A stretch of 64,000 nt of DNA from Phormidium ambiguum IAM M-71 (GCF_001904725.1 NZ_MRCE01000006.1:186001-250000); one strand, 5' to 3'. Counted from the stretch's first letter, positions 16,895 to 24,933 are shown. The notes: generated by a model not told the origin, from the sequence alone. Numbers and translations are program-made.

Positions 16895-17101
16895 TTGGGA
16901 AAAAAGGGAAAGGGTGAAAAAGAACCCGATGAATCTATTAGAGATTTTCCGTTATTTTGTCGTTTGCCAGTGAAGAAGGTAAAAACGGTAGATTTGATTG
17001 TTAAAAAAAAGGGAATCAGTAGAACTGATGCTGTATCCCAATCTCTCGATTTATGGATAGAGGAAAACTCTGTATATCTCCAAGAAAATGAGGATATATA
17101 A
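16895..17101 (+). CDS. Possible ribbon-helix-helix DNA-binding protein
   Basis: About 68 residues from a TTG at 16895. The C-terminal half (KVKTVDLIVKKKGISRTDAV) has the strand-helix-helix pattern of the Arc/CopG family. No ATG fits well: the frame opens upstream inside the discoidin-like gene at 16817. The start is therefore uncertain. It could be a regulator of the late operon. Confidence 0.35.
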   Translation: MGKKGKGEKEPDESIRDFPLFCRLPVKKVKTVDLIVKKKGISRTDAVSQSLDLWIEENSVYLQENEDI

Positions 17102-17139
17102 TAATAGAAATTAAAGAGTTGATAAAACTTAAAAAAAAA

Positions 17140-17164
17140 CACTGCCTAGTTATTTTAGGTAGTG
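17140..17164. terminator. Hairpin after the late operon
   Basis: CACTGCCT pairs with AGGTAGTG (one G-U pair) over a 9-nt loop. An A-run lies before it, so it would end transcription most strongly in the leftward direction. Confidence 0.35.
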
Positions 17165-17207
17165 TAAGTTGGTAGTAGGTAATGAATTATTAAGGACTTA
17201 TTAAAAA

Positions 17208-17546
17208 ATGTTGCATAGTCTTATTGCTGTTAATGCGCCCCTGACTGAAAAACCCTCCCCCCAATCATACTCTTTAAATGGAGTGGAAGTCACTACCGCT
17301 ATGATTGCGATCGGATTAGCGATCGTTAGTTGGCTCCGATCTGAGTTTAAATCTAAGAGCGCTGCGGCTGATGCTGAAGCAGCACTAATCAAAAGTTTGC
17401 AGCAGGAATTAACTGATAAGGATGAGGAAATTGATAAGCAAAGAATCCTTATTTGGAAATTAGAAAAGGAGGTGCGGATGTTACGTCAAGCGATGGAATA
17501 TTCTGGAGGCCCATTTCAGAGTTCTGGTGAGCGTATTTCTAACTAA
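17208..17546 (+). CDS. Holin- or spanin-like membrane coiled-coil protein
   Basis: A 112-residue protein with one hydrophobic segment near residues 27-44 and a long charged coiled coil (about 50-98). An N-terminal membrane helix with a coiled coil is common in phage holins and spanin subunits. It is the last gene before the right end of the element. Function is an inference from shape and position. Confidence 0.45.
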   Translation: MLHSLIAVNAPLTEKPSPQSYSLNGVEVTTAMIAIGLAIVSWLRSEFKSKSAAADAEAALIKSLQQELTDKDEEIDKQRILIWKLEKEVRMLRQAMEYSGGPFQSSGERISN

Positions 17547-17555
17547 TTAGCTACT

Positions 17556-17644
17556 TGGTACAGTAAATTGGTACACAAATACCAGCTTACTGTACTAACG
17601 CAATAATGAGCTTTTTAGGCTTTGTGGTACATTAAGCTGGTACA
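17556..17644 (+). other. Four TGGTACA sites, right end
   Basis: TGGTACA at 17556-17562, 17569-17575, 17625-17631 and 17638-17644, forming two pairs each with exactly 13-bp spacing. An inverted GTACAGTAA/TTACTGTAC pair (17559-17567 and 17587-17595) overlaps them. They match the heptamer at the left end (3792-3808) and lie 62 bp inside the right core. Candidate integrase arm sites. Confidence 0.45.
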
Positions 17645-17706
17645 TAAATTCTGTTATGTTTGATGGAATGCACAAATAATAGTATTTTTGGGTTGTTGCA
17701 CAGCTT

Positions 17707-17722
17707 CTTTGGTGGCAATAAC
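17707..17722 (+). other. Candidate attR core
   Basis: CTTTGGTGGCAATAAC, identical to 3731-3746 and in direct orientation. It lies between the element's last gene and the histidine kinase gene. Confidence 0.65.
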
Positions 17723-17822
17723 TTTTCCTGTCTTGAGCAAACCTGAACTTAAAGATACAAATCCTCACATTTTTAGATTTTCGCGCCAAATCTAAACTCT
17801 AAAATTCCAAATTGAAAATCCA

Positions 17823-19250
17823 ATGGCTAACACTCAACATTTTGCGGGATGGCGACGAGTTTTTTACGGACTTCGTACCCGGATTATTATGTGGTACGTT
17901 CTGCTTATGACTTGCTCTACAACTCTAACCGTTTTTGCTGTGCGTCAAGTGCTTTCGGTTCGGTTAGAGGAACGTAGCAAACAAATTTTGGTGCAAGAGG
18001 TCAAAGAATTCCGACAATTGTTTGAAGGATACCGCGAATTTGGTTGTTGTGAAGTAGAGAGTTTATTTGATGATTTTTTGTCCCGCAACATTCCGGTTGA
18101 TGGACAATTTATGGTGACTTTTATTGACGGAAGATTTTATAAAGCTAGTCCGACAGCTTTACCACAAGCACTAGCAAGAGACAAAAAACTACTTAAGCGT
18201 TGGTCGAGAATAATTAAACCGCAAAGAGGTGAAAAAATCACCCCTAAAGATAATATTAGGTATTTTGCTTTACCAGTTAATATCGATGGTCAAAAACCAG
18301 GTGTTTTCATTGTTATGCACTCAACACAAAGTGAGTTGGAAAAGCTTAATGAAGTGACTGTTGTGATGGTTTTAGTAACATTAATGGTTTTAGTTGTTGC
18401 TTCTATTGTAATTTGGGCAGTAGGAGGAAGGGTGTTAAGACCTTTGCGGTTGTTAACTGAAACAGCGCATTCGATTAGTGGTTCTAATGTGGGTGAAAGA
18501 ATTGCGGTTCAAGGTTCAGATGATATTGCTGAATTAACGATTACTTTTAATGCAATGTTGGATAGGTTGGAAGCGGCTTTTACTAGTCAGCGAAATTTTA
18601 TTAATGATGCAGGTCATGAGTTAAGAACGCCGATTACAATTATTCGCGGTCATTTGGAATTATTGGGTGACGATCCTGAAGAACAAAAGGAAACTTTGGC
18701 TATAGTTACAGATGAATTAGATAGAATGAGTCGGTTAGTTAATGATTTATTGTTATTAGCGAAAGCGGAAAGACCGGATTTTTTGAATTTAGAAAATCTT
18801 GATGTAGAAGTGTTTACTGAGGAATTGTTTGCGAAGGCGAAGGCGTTGGGCGATCGCCATTGGCAAATCGAAGACCAAGCTTTTTGTTGGATTATAGCCG
18901 ATCGCCAAAGACTAACTCAAGCAATGATGAATTTAGCTCAAAATGCTGTGCAACATACTAAGCGAGAAGATGCTATATTTTTAGGTTCAACTATCAAGAA
19001 TAATGAATTAATTTTCTGGGTACGCGATACAGGTGAAGGGATTTCCCAGGCAGAACAAAAGCGGATTTTTGAAAGGTTTGCCCGGGTGACTAATAGCCGC
19101 AGAAGATCGGAAGGTTACGGCTTAGGTTTGGCGATCGTTAAAGCAATTGTTGAAGCTCATGAGGGAAGAGTAGAATTACAAAGTGAGTTGGGTAAAGGTG
19201 CAACTTTTAAGTTGATTTTGCCAATTGAAGTTACTTGGAATGTCAAATAA
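17823..19250 (+). CDS. Membrane sensor histidine kinase
   Basis: A 475-residue two-component kinase. TM helices near 22-40 and 178-202 enclose an extracytoplasmic sensor region; a HAMP linker follows. The dimerisation domain has the phospho-His box AGHELRTPI near 265, and the C-terminal ATPase domain shows NLAQNAVQH, DTGEGIS and GYGLGLAIV. Its likely partner, the OmpR-type regulator at 21365, is in the same orientation but separated by two genes. The gene starts about 100 bp from the right end of the integrated element. Signal unknown. Confidence 0.85.
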   Translation: MANTQHFAGWRRVFYGLRTRIIMWYVLLMTCSTTLTVFAVRQVLSVRLEERSKQILVQEVKEFRQLFEGYREFGCCEVESLFDDFLSRNIPVDGQFMVTFIDGRFYKASPTALPQALARDKKLLKRWSRIIKPQRGEKITPKDNIRYFALPVNIDGQKPGVFIVMHSTQSELEKLNEVTVVMVLVTLMVLVVASIVIWAVGGRVLRPLRLLTETAHSISGSNVGERIAVQGSDDIAELTITFNAMLDRLEAAFTSQRNFINDAGHELRTPITIIRGHLELLGDDPEEQKETLAIVTDELDRMSRLVNDLLLLAKAERPDFLNLENLDVEVFTEELFAKAKALGDRHWQIEDQAFCWIIADRQRLTQAMMNLAQNAVQHTKREDAIFLGSTIKNNELIFWVRDTGEGISQAEQKRIFERFARVTNSRRRSEGYGLGLAIVKAIVEAHEGRVELQSELGKGATFKLILPIEVTWNVK

Positions 19251-19286
19251 TATTTAGTAATAATTTGTTCAATGGAGAGGAAGTTT

Positions 19287-19871
19287 ATGAATATTGTTCA
19301 AGCTAAACGTTTTACTTTGGAAGAATATCACAAACTCACAGAAATTGGCTTCTTTAACGAAGACGATCGCATTGAGTTAATCAGAGGAGAAATTATTGAA
19401 ATGGCGGCAAAAGGTACGGCTCACGAAACTTGTATTTCTAAATTACTTCGACAATTAGTTAGACTGTTAGGAGACGTGGCAACTCTTCGTTGTCAATCTC
19501 CAATTGTGTTACCTAATAACAGCGAACCTGAACCAGATTTTGCGATCGTCAGAAACACGCCTGACGACTATTTATCTGCTCACCCTGCGCCAAGTGATGT
19601 GTTACTAATTATCGAAATTTCCGATTCTACTTTGAATTACGATCGAGAAGTTAAGTTATCTCTCTATGCTGAAGCAGGAATCTCTGACTATTGGATTTTT
19701 AATTTATTTGATAATCAGTTAGAAGCTCACAGCGAACCTTTTCAGAATAGTCAAGGAAATTTTGGTTATCAGAATCGGCGAATTGTTTTACCAAATCAGG
19801 TGATAGCGTTACCTGGTTTTCCTGATTTATCTTTAGATTTAAGTAGGGTATTTCCGCCAAAACAGAAGTAA
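19287..19871 (+). CDS. Uma2-family (DUF820) restriction-like nuclease
   Basis: About 194 residues from the ATG at 19287, which follows AGAGGAAG. It has the family pattern: EEYHKL, DRIELIRGEII, the PDF motif in EPEPDFAIV, LLIIEISD and a later Lys. These form the PD-(D/E)XK core common in cyanobacterial Uma2 proteins, whose role is largely unknown. It lies between the kinase and the HEPN-RNase III gene. Confidence 0.8.
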   Translation: MNIVQAKRFTLEEYHKLTEIGFFNEDDRIELIRGEIIEMAAKGTAHETCISKLLRQLVRLLGDVATLRCQSPIVLPNNSEPEPDFAIVRNTPDDYLSAHPAPSDVLLIIEISDSTLNYDREVKLSLYAEAGISDYWIFNLFDNQLEAHSEPFQNSQGNFGYQNRRIVLPNQVIALPGFPDLSLDLSRVFPPKQK

Positions 19872-19966
19872 GAAAAATAAGTTTTTAAATTATCGTTAAT
19901 TTTACTGAGGAAACCTAGCTTATGAAAATGACATAATAGCCTTAAGTAAAATTTAAGTTTATAGCA

Positions 19967-21169
19967 ATGGCTATCAGCAATCACGAAAGAATTGGTAAAG
20001 CACTTCATCTTTTATGTCAGGGACTGTATCCTTATGTTGAACGTCAAATGCTGACAGTTAATAAGGATTGGCTAAAAGTGGCAATATCGAATTTACCAGA
20101 ACATCAAACCTCAAAACGTAACGTAGAAGATATTTTGCGTGAAGATGTTTCTGCGTTATTAATAATGATGTCAAAGCAGTGGGAAAGCGTCTTCAAAAAA
20201 AAGCTTGGTCATGCTGAACGTTCTTTGGTGGGGGAATTAATTGAAGTCCGTAACAAGTGGGCACATCAAACTCGCTTATCTACAGATGATACTTATCGCG
20301 CTCTTGACAGTATTACCCGACTTCTCAAAGCTGTTTCCGCACCTCAAATAGATACTGTAGAAAAACATAAGCAAGAAGTTTTGCGAATTTTATCTCAAGA
20401 ACAAACTCGTCAAGAAACTCGGAGTGTTTCTGCTGAAGAAACCAGGATTAGAGAAAAATTGGTAGAACTTCTCGAAAAATTACCTTTTCAGAATGCTTGC
20501 CTCTTAAATCTTGCTCTTACCCACCGTTCCTATTTTTACGAAAACCCCAGAGAAGTTAGAGATGATAATGAACGGCTGGAATTTTTGGGAGACGCTGTAC
20601 TAAATTTTATATGTGCTGATTTTCTTTATAATCTTGATTCAGAAATTAATGAAGGTGATCTCACCCGTCTGCGTTCCAAGTTAGTAGATGAGGAACAGTT
20701 AGCAAAATTTGCCAAAATTTTGGATTTAGGTAAATGGATGCGCTTAGGTAGGGGTGCTATTGCAGATAAAGAATATACAAATTCTTTGTTATTAAGTAAC
20801 ACTTTTGAAGCGATGGTCGGTGGATACTTCCTTGATTCCGGGATTGAAGCAGTTCGCGCCTTTTTGGAACCACTTTTTACTGACGCTATTAAAGAACTAG
20901 GCACTTCTCAATCTGACACAAACTCATCTCTTCTTCTAGACCCTAAAAATGAGCTTCAGCAGTGGGTTCAGTTAAATAGCGGCACAAATTTACTGCCTAA
21001 ATATGTTACAGTTCAAGCAGGTGGGGAGTCTCATGCTCCAGAATTCCTTTCCGAAGTGTTTGTTGGAAAGCAAAAGTATGGAGAAGGCAAGGGACGCAGT
21101 AAAAAAGATGCTGAAAAATCTGCTGCTAAAGATGCCTTAGTAAAGCTGAAAAAACTAGGCATGATCTAA
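19967..21169 (+). CDS. HEPN(Swt1-like)-RNase III-dsRBD fusion
   Basis: A 400-residue protein. Residues 1-125 match the Swt1-type HEPN domain: HERIGKAL, VSALL, GHAERSLV and EVRNKWAH, giving an Arg95-x4-His100 pair like the HEPN RNase motif. Residues about 155-310 form an RNase III catalytic domain with signature ERLEFLGDA (Glu205, Asp209) and TFEAMVGG. Residues about 325-398 form a dsRNA-binding domain with GEGKGRSKKDAE. RNase III cleaves double-stranded RNA. The N-terminal HEPN domain is unusual, as ordinary bacterial RNase III is about 230 residues. Target unknown. Confidence 0.85.
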   Translation: MAISNHERIGKALHLLCQGLYPYVERQMLTVNKDWLKVAISNLPEHQTSKRNVEDILREDVSALLIMMSKQWESVFKKKLGHAERSLVGELIEVRNKWAHQTRLSTDDTYRALDSITRLLKAVSAPQIDTVEKHKQEVLRILSQEQTRQETRSVSAEETRIREKLVELLEKLPFQNACLLNLALTHRSYFYENPREVRDDNERLEFLGDAVLNFICADFLYNLDSEINEGDLTRLRSKLVDEEQLAKFAKILDLGKWMRLGRGAIADKEYTNSLLLSNTFEAMVGGYFLDSGIEAVRAFLEPLFTDAIKELGTSQSDTNSSLLLDPKNELQQWVQLNSGTNLLPKYVTVQAGGESHAPEFLSEVFVGKQKYGEGKGRSKKDAEKSAAKDALVKLKKLGMI

Positions 21170-21253
21170 AAATTTGATTCTCTCTGTTATGAATCGGGAA
21201 TATTGCACTAATATCCTCACCCGCAAGGGAATAAAATCCTTTGCTGATAGTGA

Positions 21254-21305
21254 AAGTCCTCTAAAGAGGGCTGAAAACCAATATTTGGTCCTCTTTAGAG
21301 GACTT
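21254..21305. repeat. 16-bp inverted repeat, palindromic dispersed element
   Basis: AAGTCCTCTAAAGAGG (21254-21269) is the exact complement of 21290-21305, with a 20-nt loop. The surrounding sequence (CAGCTGTTAGCTGG, CCCGCAAGGG) is of a type I have seen dispersed in cyanobacteria near transposon-like units. It sits between the RNase III fusion and the response regulator. Confidence 0.5.
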
Positions 21306-21364
21306 CAGCTGTTAGCTGGAGAATTTATGTCTTGGCGTGGGATAGCGTTGAGGTAAGAGATAAG

Positions 21365-22033
21365 ATGAATAGAATTCTCATCGCTGAAGATGAACCGCGA
21401 ATTGCATCTTTTTTGGAGAAAGGTTTAAAGGCTAATGGCTTTACTACCGTCATCGTAGATGATGGGCAAGCGGCAGCACAGATGGCTGATAGCAAAGATT
21501 TTGATTTGTTAATTCTGGACTTGGGTTTACCGGGGAAGGATGGTTTACAAGTTTTGGAAGAGTTGCGGGGAAGGGGTGATACTCTCCCCGTGATTATTCT
21601 GACGGCGCGGGATGATGTGGCGGATAAGGTGGCGGGGTTAGAAGGTGGGGCGGATGATTATGTGACTAAGCCGTTTCGGTTTGAGGAGTTGTTGGCGAGA
21701 GTGCGAGTTAGGTTGCGCGATCGCACCACTTTTGCCAAAAAAGATGATTTAATACTACAAGTGGCTGATATTTTGCTAGATTTGCGATCGCGTAAGGTAT
21801 CTGTAGGCGATCGTCATGTTGAATTATCCGCCCGTGAATTTATCTTGGCAGAAACTTTCCTGCGTCACCCCGGACAAGTTTTAAGTCGAGAGCAACTTTT
21901 AAGTAGCGTTTGGGGTTACGATTACGACCCAAATTCTAATATTGTGGATGTTTATGTCGGTTATCTTCGCAAAAAATTAGGTAGCGATAAAATTGAAACT
22001 GTTCGAGGAATGGGGTATCGCTTCTGCACTTAA
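21365..22033 (+). CDS. OmpR/PhoB-family response regulator
   Basis: A 222-residue regulator from the ATG at 21365. The receiver domain has acidic EDE at 8-10, the phospho-Asp in LILDLGLPG, the Thr in ILTARDD and Lys in YVTKPF. The C-terminal winged-helix DNA-binding domain ends with ETVRGMGYRF. Probably the partner of the kinase at 17823. Direct TTCTCAT repeats just downstream could be sites for a regulator of this type. Confidence 0.85.
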   Translation: MNRILIAEDEPRIASFLEKGLKANGFTTVIVDDGQAAAQMADSKDFDLLILDLGLPGKDGLQVLEELRGRGDTLPVIILTARDDVADKVAGLEGGADDYVTKPFRFEELLARVRVRLRDRTTFAKKDDLILQVADILLDLRSRKVSVGDRHVELSAREFILAETFLRHPGQVLSREQLLSSVWGYDYDPNSNIVDVYVGYLRKKLGSDKIETVRGMGYRFCT

Positions 22034-22089
22034 GTTTTTATCAGTGTTCCAATGGTTGATTTTGTTTGGTAATAAGCTTCATGAGAACT

Positions 22090-22107
22090 TTCTCATGTAC
22101 TTCTCAT
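22090..22107 (+). promoter_or_regulatory. Direct repeats TTCTCAT, 11-bp spacing
   Basis: TTCTCAT at 22090-22096 and 22101-22107. The 11-bp spacing suits binding by OmpR-type regulators. A partial inverted copy (ATGAGAA, 22081-22087) precedes them. It lies about 55 bp after the regulator gene, ahead of a gene-less stretch that ends in a terminator. Confidence 0.35.
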
Positions 22108-22109
22108 AT

Positions 22110-22385
22110 ACATCTTAAAAACCAGCAGCATAATTAAATAATGATAGGCAATCAGAGAGGGCTACTCTGAAAGGCAAAACTATCATCAAAGGTCAGTATT
22201 GCTGACAACACGGCTATAGCAATAGATCGAAACTGCAAAAGCTTTCCTTCGATATTGCTAATGAAATCTTAAGTTTGACCATGAAAAAATGCAAGCGTAC
22301 ATGGACAAATCACTAGTTTAAATAGCACTCCAGCAAAAACGTTTTCAGCCGTTGACGAGTAACAGGGTTATCACCCTGTTTTTTT
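22110..22385 (+). ncRNA. Possible small RNA ending at an intrinsic terminator
   Basis: The stretch from 22034 to 22482 has no gene. It holds the TTCTCAT repeats and, near the end, a strong terminator (22361-22385). A terminator about 330 bp after the regulator stop suggests either a long 3' UTR or an independent small RNA. The 5' end cannot be placed from sequence. Confidence 0.25.
22361..22385 (+). terminator. Intrinsic terminator
   Basis: AACAGGGT and ACCCTGTT form an 8-bp stem with a TATC loop, followed directly by a run of T. Confidence 0.85.
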
Positions 22386-22482
22386 GTTATTTAGTAGATT
22401 TTTAATAATACATCTGTCGATGAATAAAAAATTAGAATTGGCAATAATTTATTACCAATCCTTATTTCTGATTAAAAAATTT

Positions 22483-22740
22483 CTAGTTTTTAAGTTTTAA
22501 ACTCGCACAAGGTATTGTATCAAACAACATTTCCTTACCCTTACTGCCAGTATAAATTTCTAATTGTGCTTTTGATTCACCAACAAATAATAATTTTTCG
22601 CTAGGAAAAACTATACGTTCTAACTTAATATTTTGGGTATTCTCAATGCGAATAATTTGGATTTCCGTACTAGCATTGGTATAAAAACACAAAACTTCTT
22701 CGACACTAGTAGCTAACGATGATTCACAAGTTTCTATCAT
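22483..22740 (-). CDS. DUF1830 protein
   Basis: An 85-residue protein with the pattern of cyanobacterial DUF1830: CFYTN, IQIIRIEN, ERIVFPSEKLLF, LEIYTG and a C-terminal DTIPC. Function unknown. It is a single gene on the minus strand with a clear ATG at 22740. Confidence 0.75.
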   Translation of the reverse strand: MIETCESSLATSVEEVLCFYTNASTEIQIIRIENTQNIKLERIVFPSEKLLFVGESKAQLEIYTGSKGKEMLFDTIPCASLKLKN

Positions 22741-22984
22741 AATTTTTGTCTGACAAGAAATGAAAAATTAACTTTTAAACTCCCTATAACTAAGTTAGCA
22801 ACTCAGCTTTGAGTTAAGAATCTAGCCAGAGGCAGAGGTCAATATTGCATTAAACAGTGGGCAGATATACAAAACCGGAAAACTTAAAGTATTTTTAATG
22901 TTAACTATCCAACTTTAGGAAGATTAATTTTGTTGTATTTAATACAAAAAATTAAGCTTGCATTCTTTAAACTAGAATGTTAGA

Positions 22985-23160
22985 ATTCGGAAGATTTGAG
23001 CAAGTCAGCCTAATCTAAGGTTAACAACCTGAGAGCGGAGGAACCAATTTTTGGGGCGCATTTCTGCTATTTTTGTGAGGAGATAGGCAGAGAAGGATAA
23101 CTCTCATTCCTAGCCCGTCAGCTAACTTCGTAGGCATCGAGAGGAGACTGAAGAAGTCAG
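22985..23160 (+). ncRNA. Probable ydaO/yuaA-type (cyclic-di-AMP) riboswitch
   Basis: Contains the family's conserved elements in order: GAGAGCGGAGGAACCA, TTTGGGGCGCA, a GAGGAGATAGGCAG hairpin region, and TAGCCCGTCAGCTAACTTCGTAGGCAT ending in GAGAGGAGA (read in short pieces). In other bacteria this RNA binds cyclic-di-AMP and controls wall hydrolases and ion or osmolyte transporters. No good gene follows directly. The nearest convincing plus-strand genes are the stress protein at 24065 and the permease at 24934. Confidence 0.7.
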
Positions 23161-23866
23161 AAATTTTTTTAGAGACTTTCTGAACTCATCAGTGTTCTTG
23201 GCTGGTACTGCTCAGCATTTTTGTACCTGCTGTTAACACTAACTATGATTATAAATTTGAGTTTGTTTGCGATCGCAGTTGCAAGACGGGCAGCTTGGCG
23301 ACGTGCTAAACCGATAGTGTTTCGAGATGTGGTTTTACTACCTGCGATCGCTTGTAGGAACAATTTTATTTGGGACTGGATTTTAGCATTCTTCAAAAAG
23401 AAATTAATTAATTATCAGTCATTAGTCATTGACTTTTGATTGGAAGTCAACAACTTTTAACCAAAATGAGTCATCGGTGGAGTCAAACTATGAATAACAC
23501 TGAAGATTTTTGACGGAATTAAAGAGATATTTTTTATTAACCCAGAACCCGATTAACAATAGATAAATTTGTCAACTTGGTAGCGATCGAATTATGACCT
23601 GCTACTTTGGTCAAATTTACACAAAAATATCTGTCGATCCGTAGCGGAATTCCTGAAAATTTTTACCAAAGCTGAAGAGATTAATATCATCAACCAAAAA
23701 ATAGCAATGAAGAATTTGATTTACACCAAAAATAAATATATTTGTCCAAAAATATGGGCAATATATGAACCTTTTCCATTGCTTGTCACTCTAATTAAAA
23801 GTACACTGCAAAAGCGAGTACTTAATATGTGGAACAGTCCAAAAAAGATAATTGTTAATTATCTAG
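23161..23866. other. Gene-poor stretch after the riboswitch
   Basis: Only short open frames occur. One from about 23221 to 23439 (72 codons, TTG start) has a hydrophobic beginning and two HIP1 octamers, and could be the eroded target of the riboswitch. Nothing convincing as a gene. Confidence 0.3.
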
Positions 23867-24037
23867 AACCAGCTTGTGCGTCTGAGCAAAAATACTGGTG
23901 CTACAATAGAAGAGGTTTTGGAGGTACCATTTTTCCACCCACGTAATCGACAAGAAATCCGCGAAACCAAAGAATAGTTTGACTTGCGAAATCACGCCTT
24001 ACACTTTTTGGATCGTTATTTCACTCAAGACGAGTAA
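23867..24037 (+). pseudogene. Possible gene remnant
   Basis: A 57-codon frame interrupted by one TAG at about codon 37. It reads as protein-like sequence on both sides of the stop (GATIEEVLEVPFFHP, then NHALHFLDRYF). The VPFFHP segment faintly resembles the C-terminal dimerisation part of pyridine-nucleotide disulfide oxidoreductases. Weak support. Confidence 0.2.
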
Positions 24038-24064
24038 CAAGTTCATTTACGAGAGGTAAAGCTG

Positions 24065-24769
24065 GTGAATATCAAACCAATGTTAGTCCGCTTTCAAAGC
24101 GCAGTTGGTCGAGATGATTTGGTTGAGCAAATGATATTGCTACCAGGGAAAAAATCTTCTGTTTTGCCAACAAGTAAATCCGATCATTCTTTAACTTTTG
24201 TTGTTGGTTATAATGGTTCTCCTAGCAGTCATACAGCTTTAGATATTAGTTTGTTAATTGCCCATCAAACTCGTTTAGCTACAAACAAACAAGTAGCTGT
24301 AAAAATTGCTTATGTAATTGACGATCGAGTTAATAACCAGATCAAAGATTTTCCAAGTAATTATACTATTGCTGGTAATTATTGGGAATTTTCTACTGCG
24401 TCAGCATTAAAATCAGTCACTACTGAATTAGGTAGCAAAACAAAAATTCAGACTTTGACGAAAAGCGATCGCCAAACAACCACAAAATCACGTTCTGTAC
24501 CAACCTCTTGTTCCCGAAATTCTATCTTTGAAAGAGCCGATCACATTTTATGGCAAGCACGTTATTTAGTAGAAGAATGGGGAGATGCTTTCATCGCTCA
24601 TTTACGGATTGGTTGTGTAGTTGAAGAATTAACAAAAGTTGTCGCTTCTGACGCAGCGGATTTACTATTTTTAGGATGTCATTCAACCAAACATTCCCTT
24701 GTGCAAAAACTCGGTACAAAATTTCCTTGCCCTGTGCTAGGAATTCCCGATTCTATTGCCTGTAGTTAA
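24065..24769 (+). CDS. Universal-stress-protein-like
   Basis: A 234-residue protein, GTG start preceded by GAGAGGTAAAG. It has the USP opening pattern (TFVVGYNGSPSSHTALDIS) and the closing pattern (DLLFLGCHS, then CPVLGIP), separated by a less conserved stretch. USP proteins bind nucleotide and often accompany transporters. It lies 164 bp upstream of the SLC13-type permease in the same orientation, so it may regulate it. Confidence 0.65.
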   Translation: MNIKPMLVRFQSAVGRDDLVEQMILLPGKKSSVLPTSKSDHSLTFVVGYNGSPSSHTALDISLLIAHQTRLATNKQVAVKIAYVIDDRVNNQIKDFPSNYTIAGNYWEFSTASALKSVTTELGSKTKIQTLTKSDRQTTTKSRSVPTSCSRNSIFERADHILWQARYLVEEWGDAFIAHLRIGCVVEELTKVVASDAADLLFLGCHSTKHSLVQKLGTKFPCPVLGIPDSIACS

Positions 24770-24826
24770 CCAAATTTGCCATTCCGAGTAACTAATAACT
24801 TAAGTTGCTAGTTACAATCAGTAGTT

Positions 24827-24885
24827 GGTGCGTGACGCTACAAGTCTCATGACTGCGTGCAAATCATCTTGCAACGTCACGCACC
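24827..24885. repeat. 11-bp inverted repeat between stress protein and permease
   Basis: GGTGCGTGACG (24827-24837) pairs with CGTCACGCACC (24875-24885). A dispersed-repeat or hairpin type often seen in cyanobacterial spacers. There is no T-tract, so termination is doubtful. Confidence 0.45.
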
Positions 24886-24933
24886 CTACAGCTAAAACCA
24901 TTAACCAGCATCTATCAAAACTAAAGGAAATAT

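Larger units (their letters stand above)
3731..17722. mobile_element. Integrated 14-kb virus-like or satellite-like element
   Basis: The span between two perfect 16-bp direct copies of CTTTGGTGGCAATAAC. Inside is a tyrosine integrase close to the left end, a phage-type repressor with operators, a replication module and a rightward module with lysis-like and fibre-like genes. The genes on either side (chlD, histidine kinase) are ordinary chromosomal genes. No terminase, portal, HK97 capsid, tail protein or Walker-type packaging ATPase is visible. It may be a non-tailed virus, a helper-dependent satellite or a decayed prophage. Confidence 0.75.

Noticed and set aside
23169-23439. Opposed frames of 72-75 codons after the riboswitch
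   Set aside because: The frames overlap on both strands, contain HIP1 octamers and lack any recognisable domain; neither is convincing.
23707-23946. 79-codon plus-strand frame
   Set aside because: No ribosome-binding site or family; a different frame over its end looks more protein-like.
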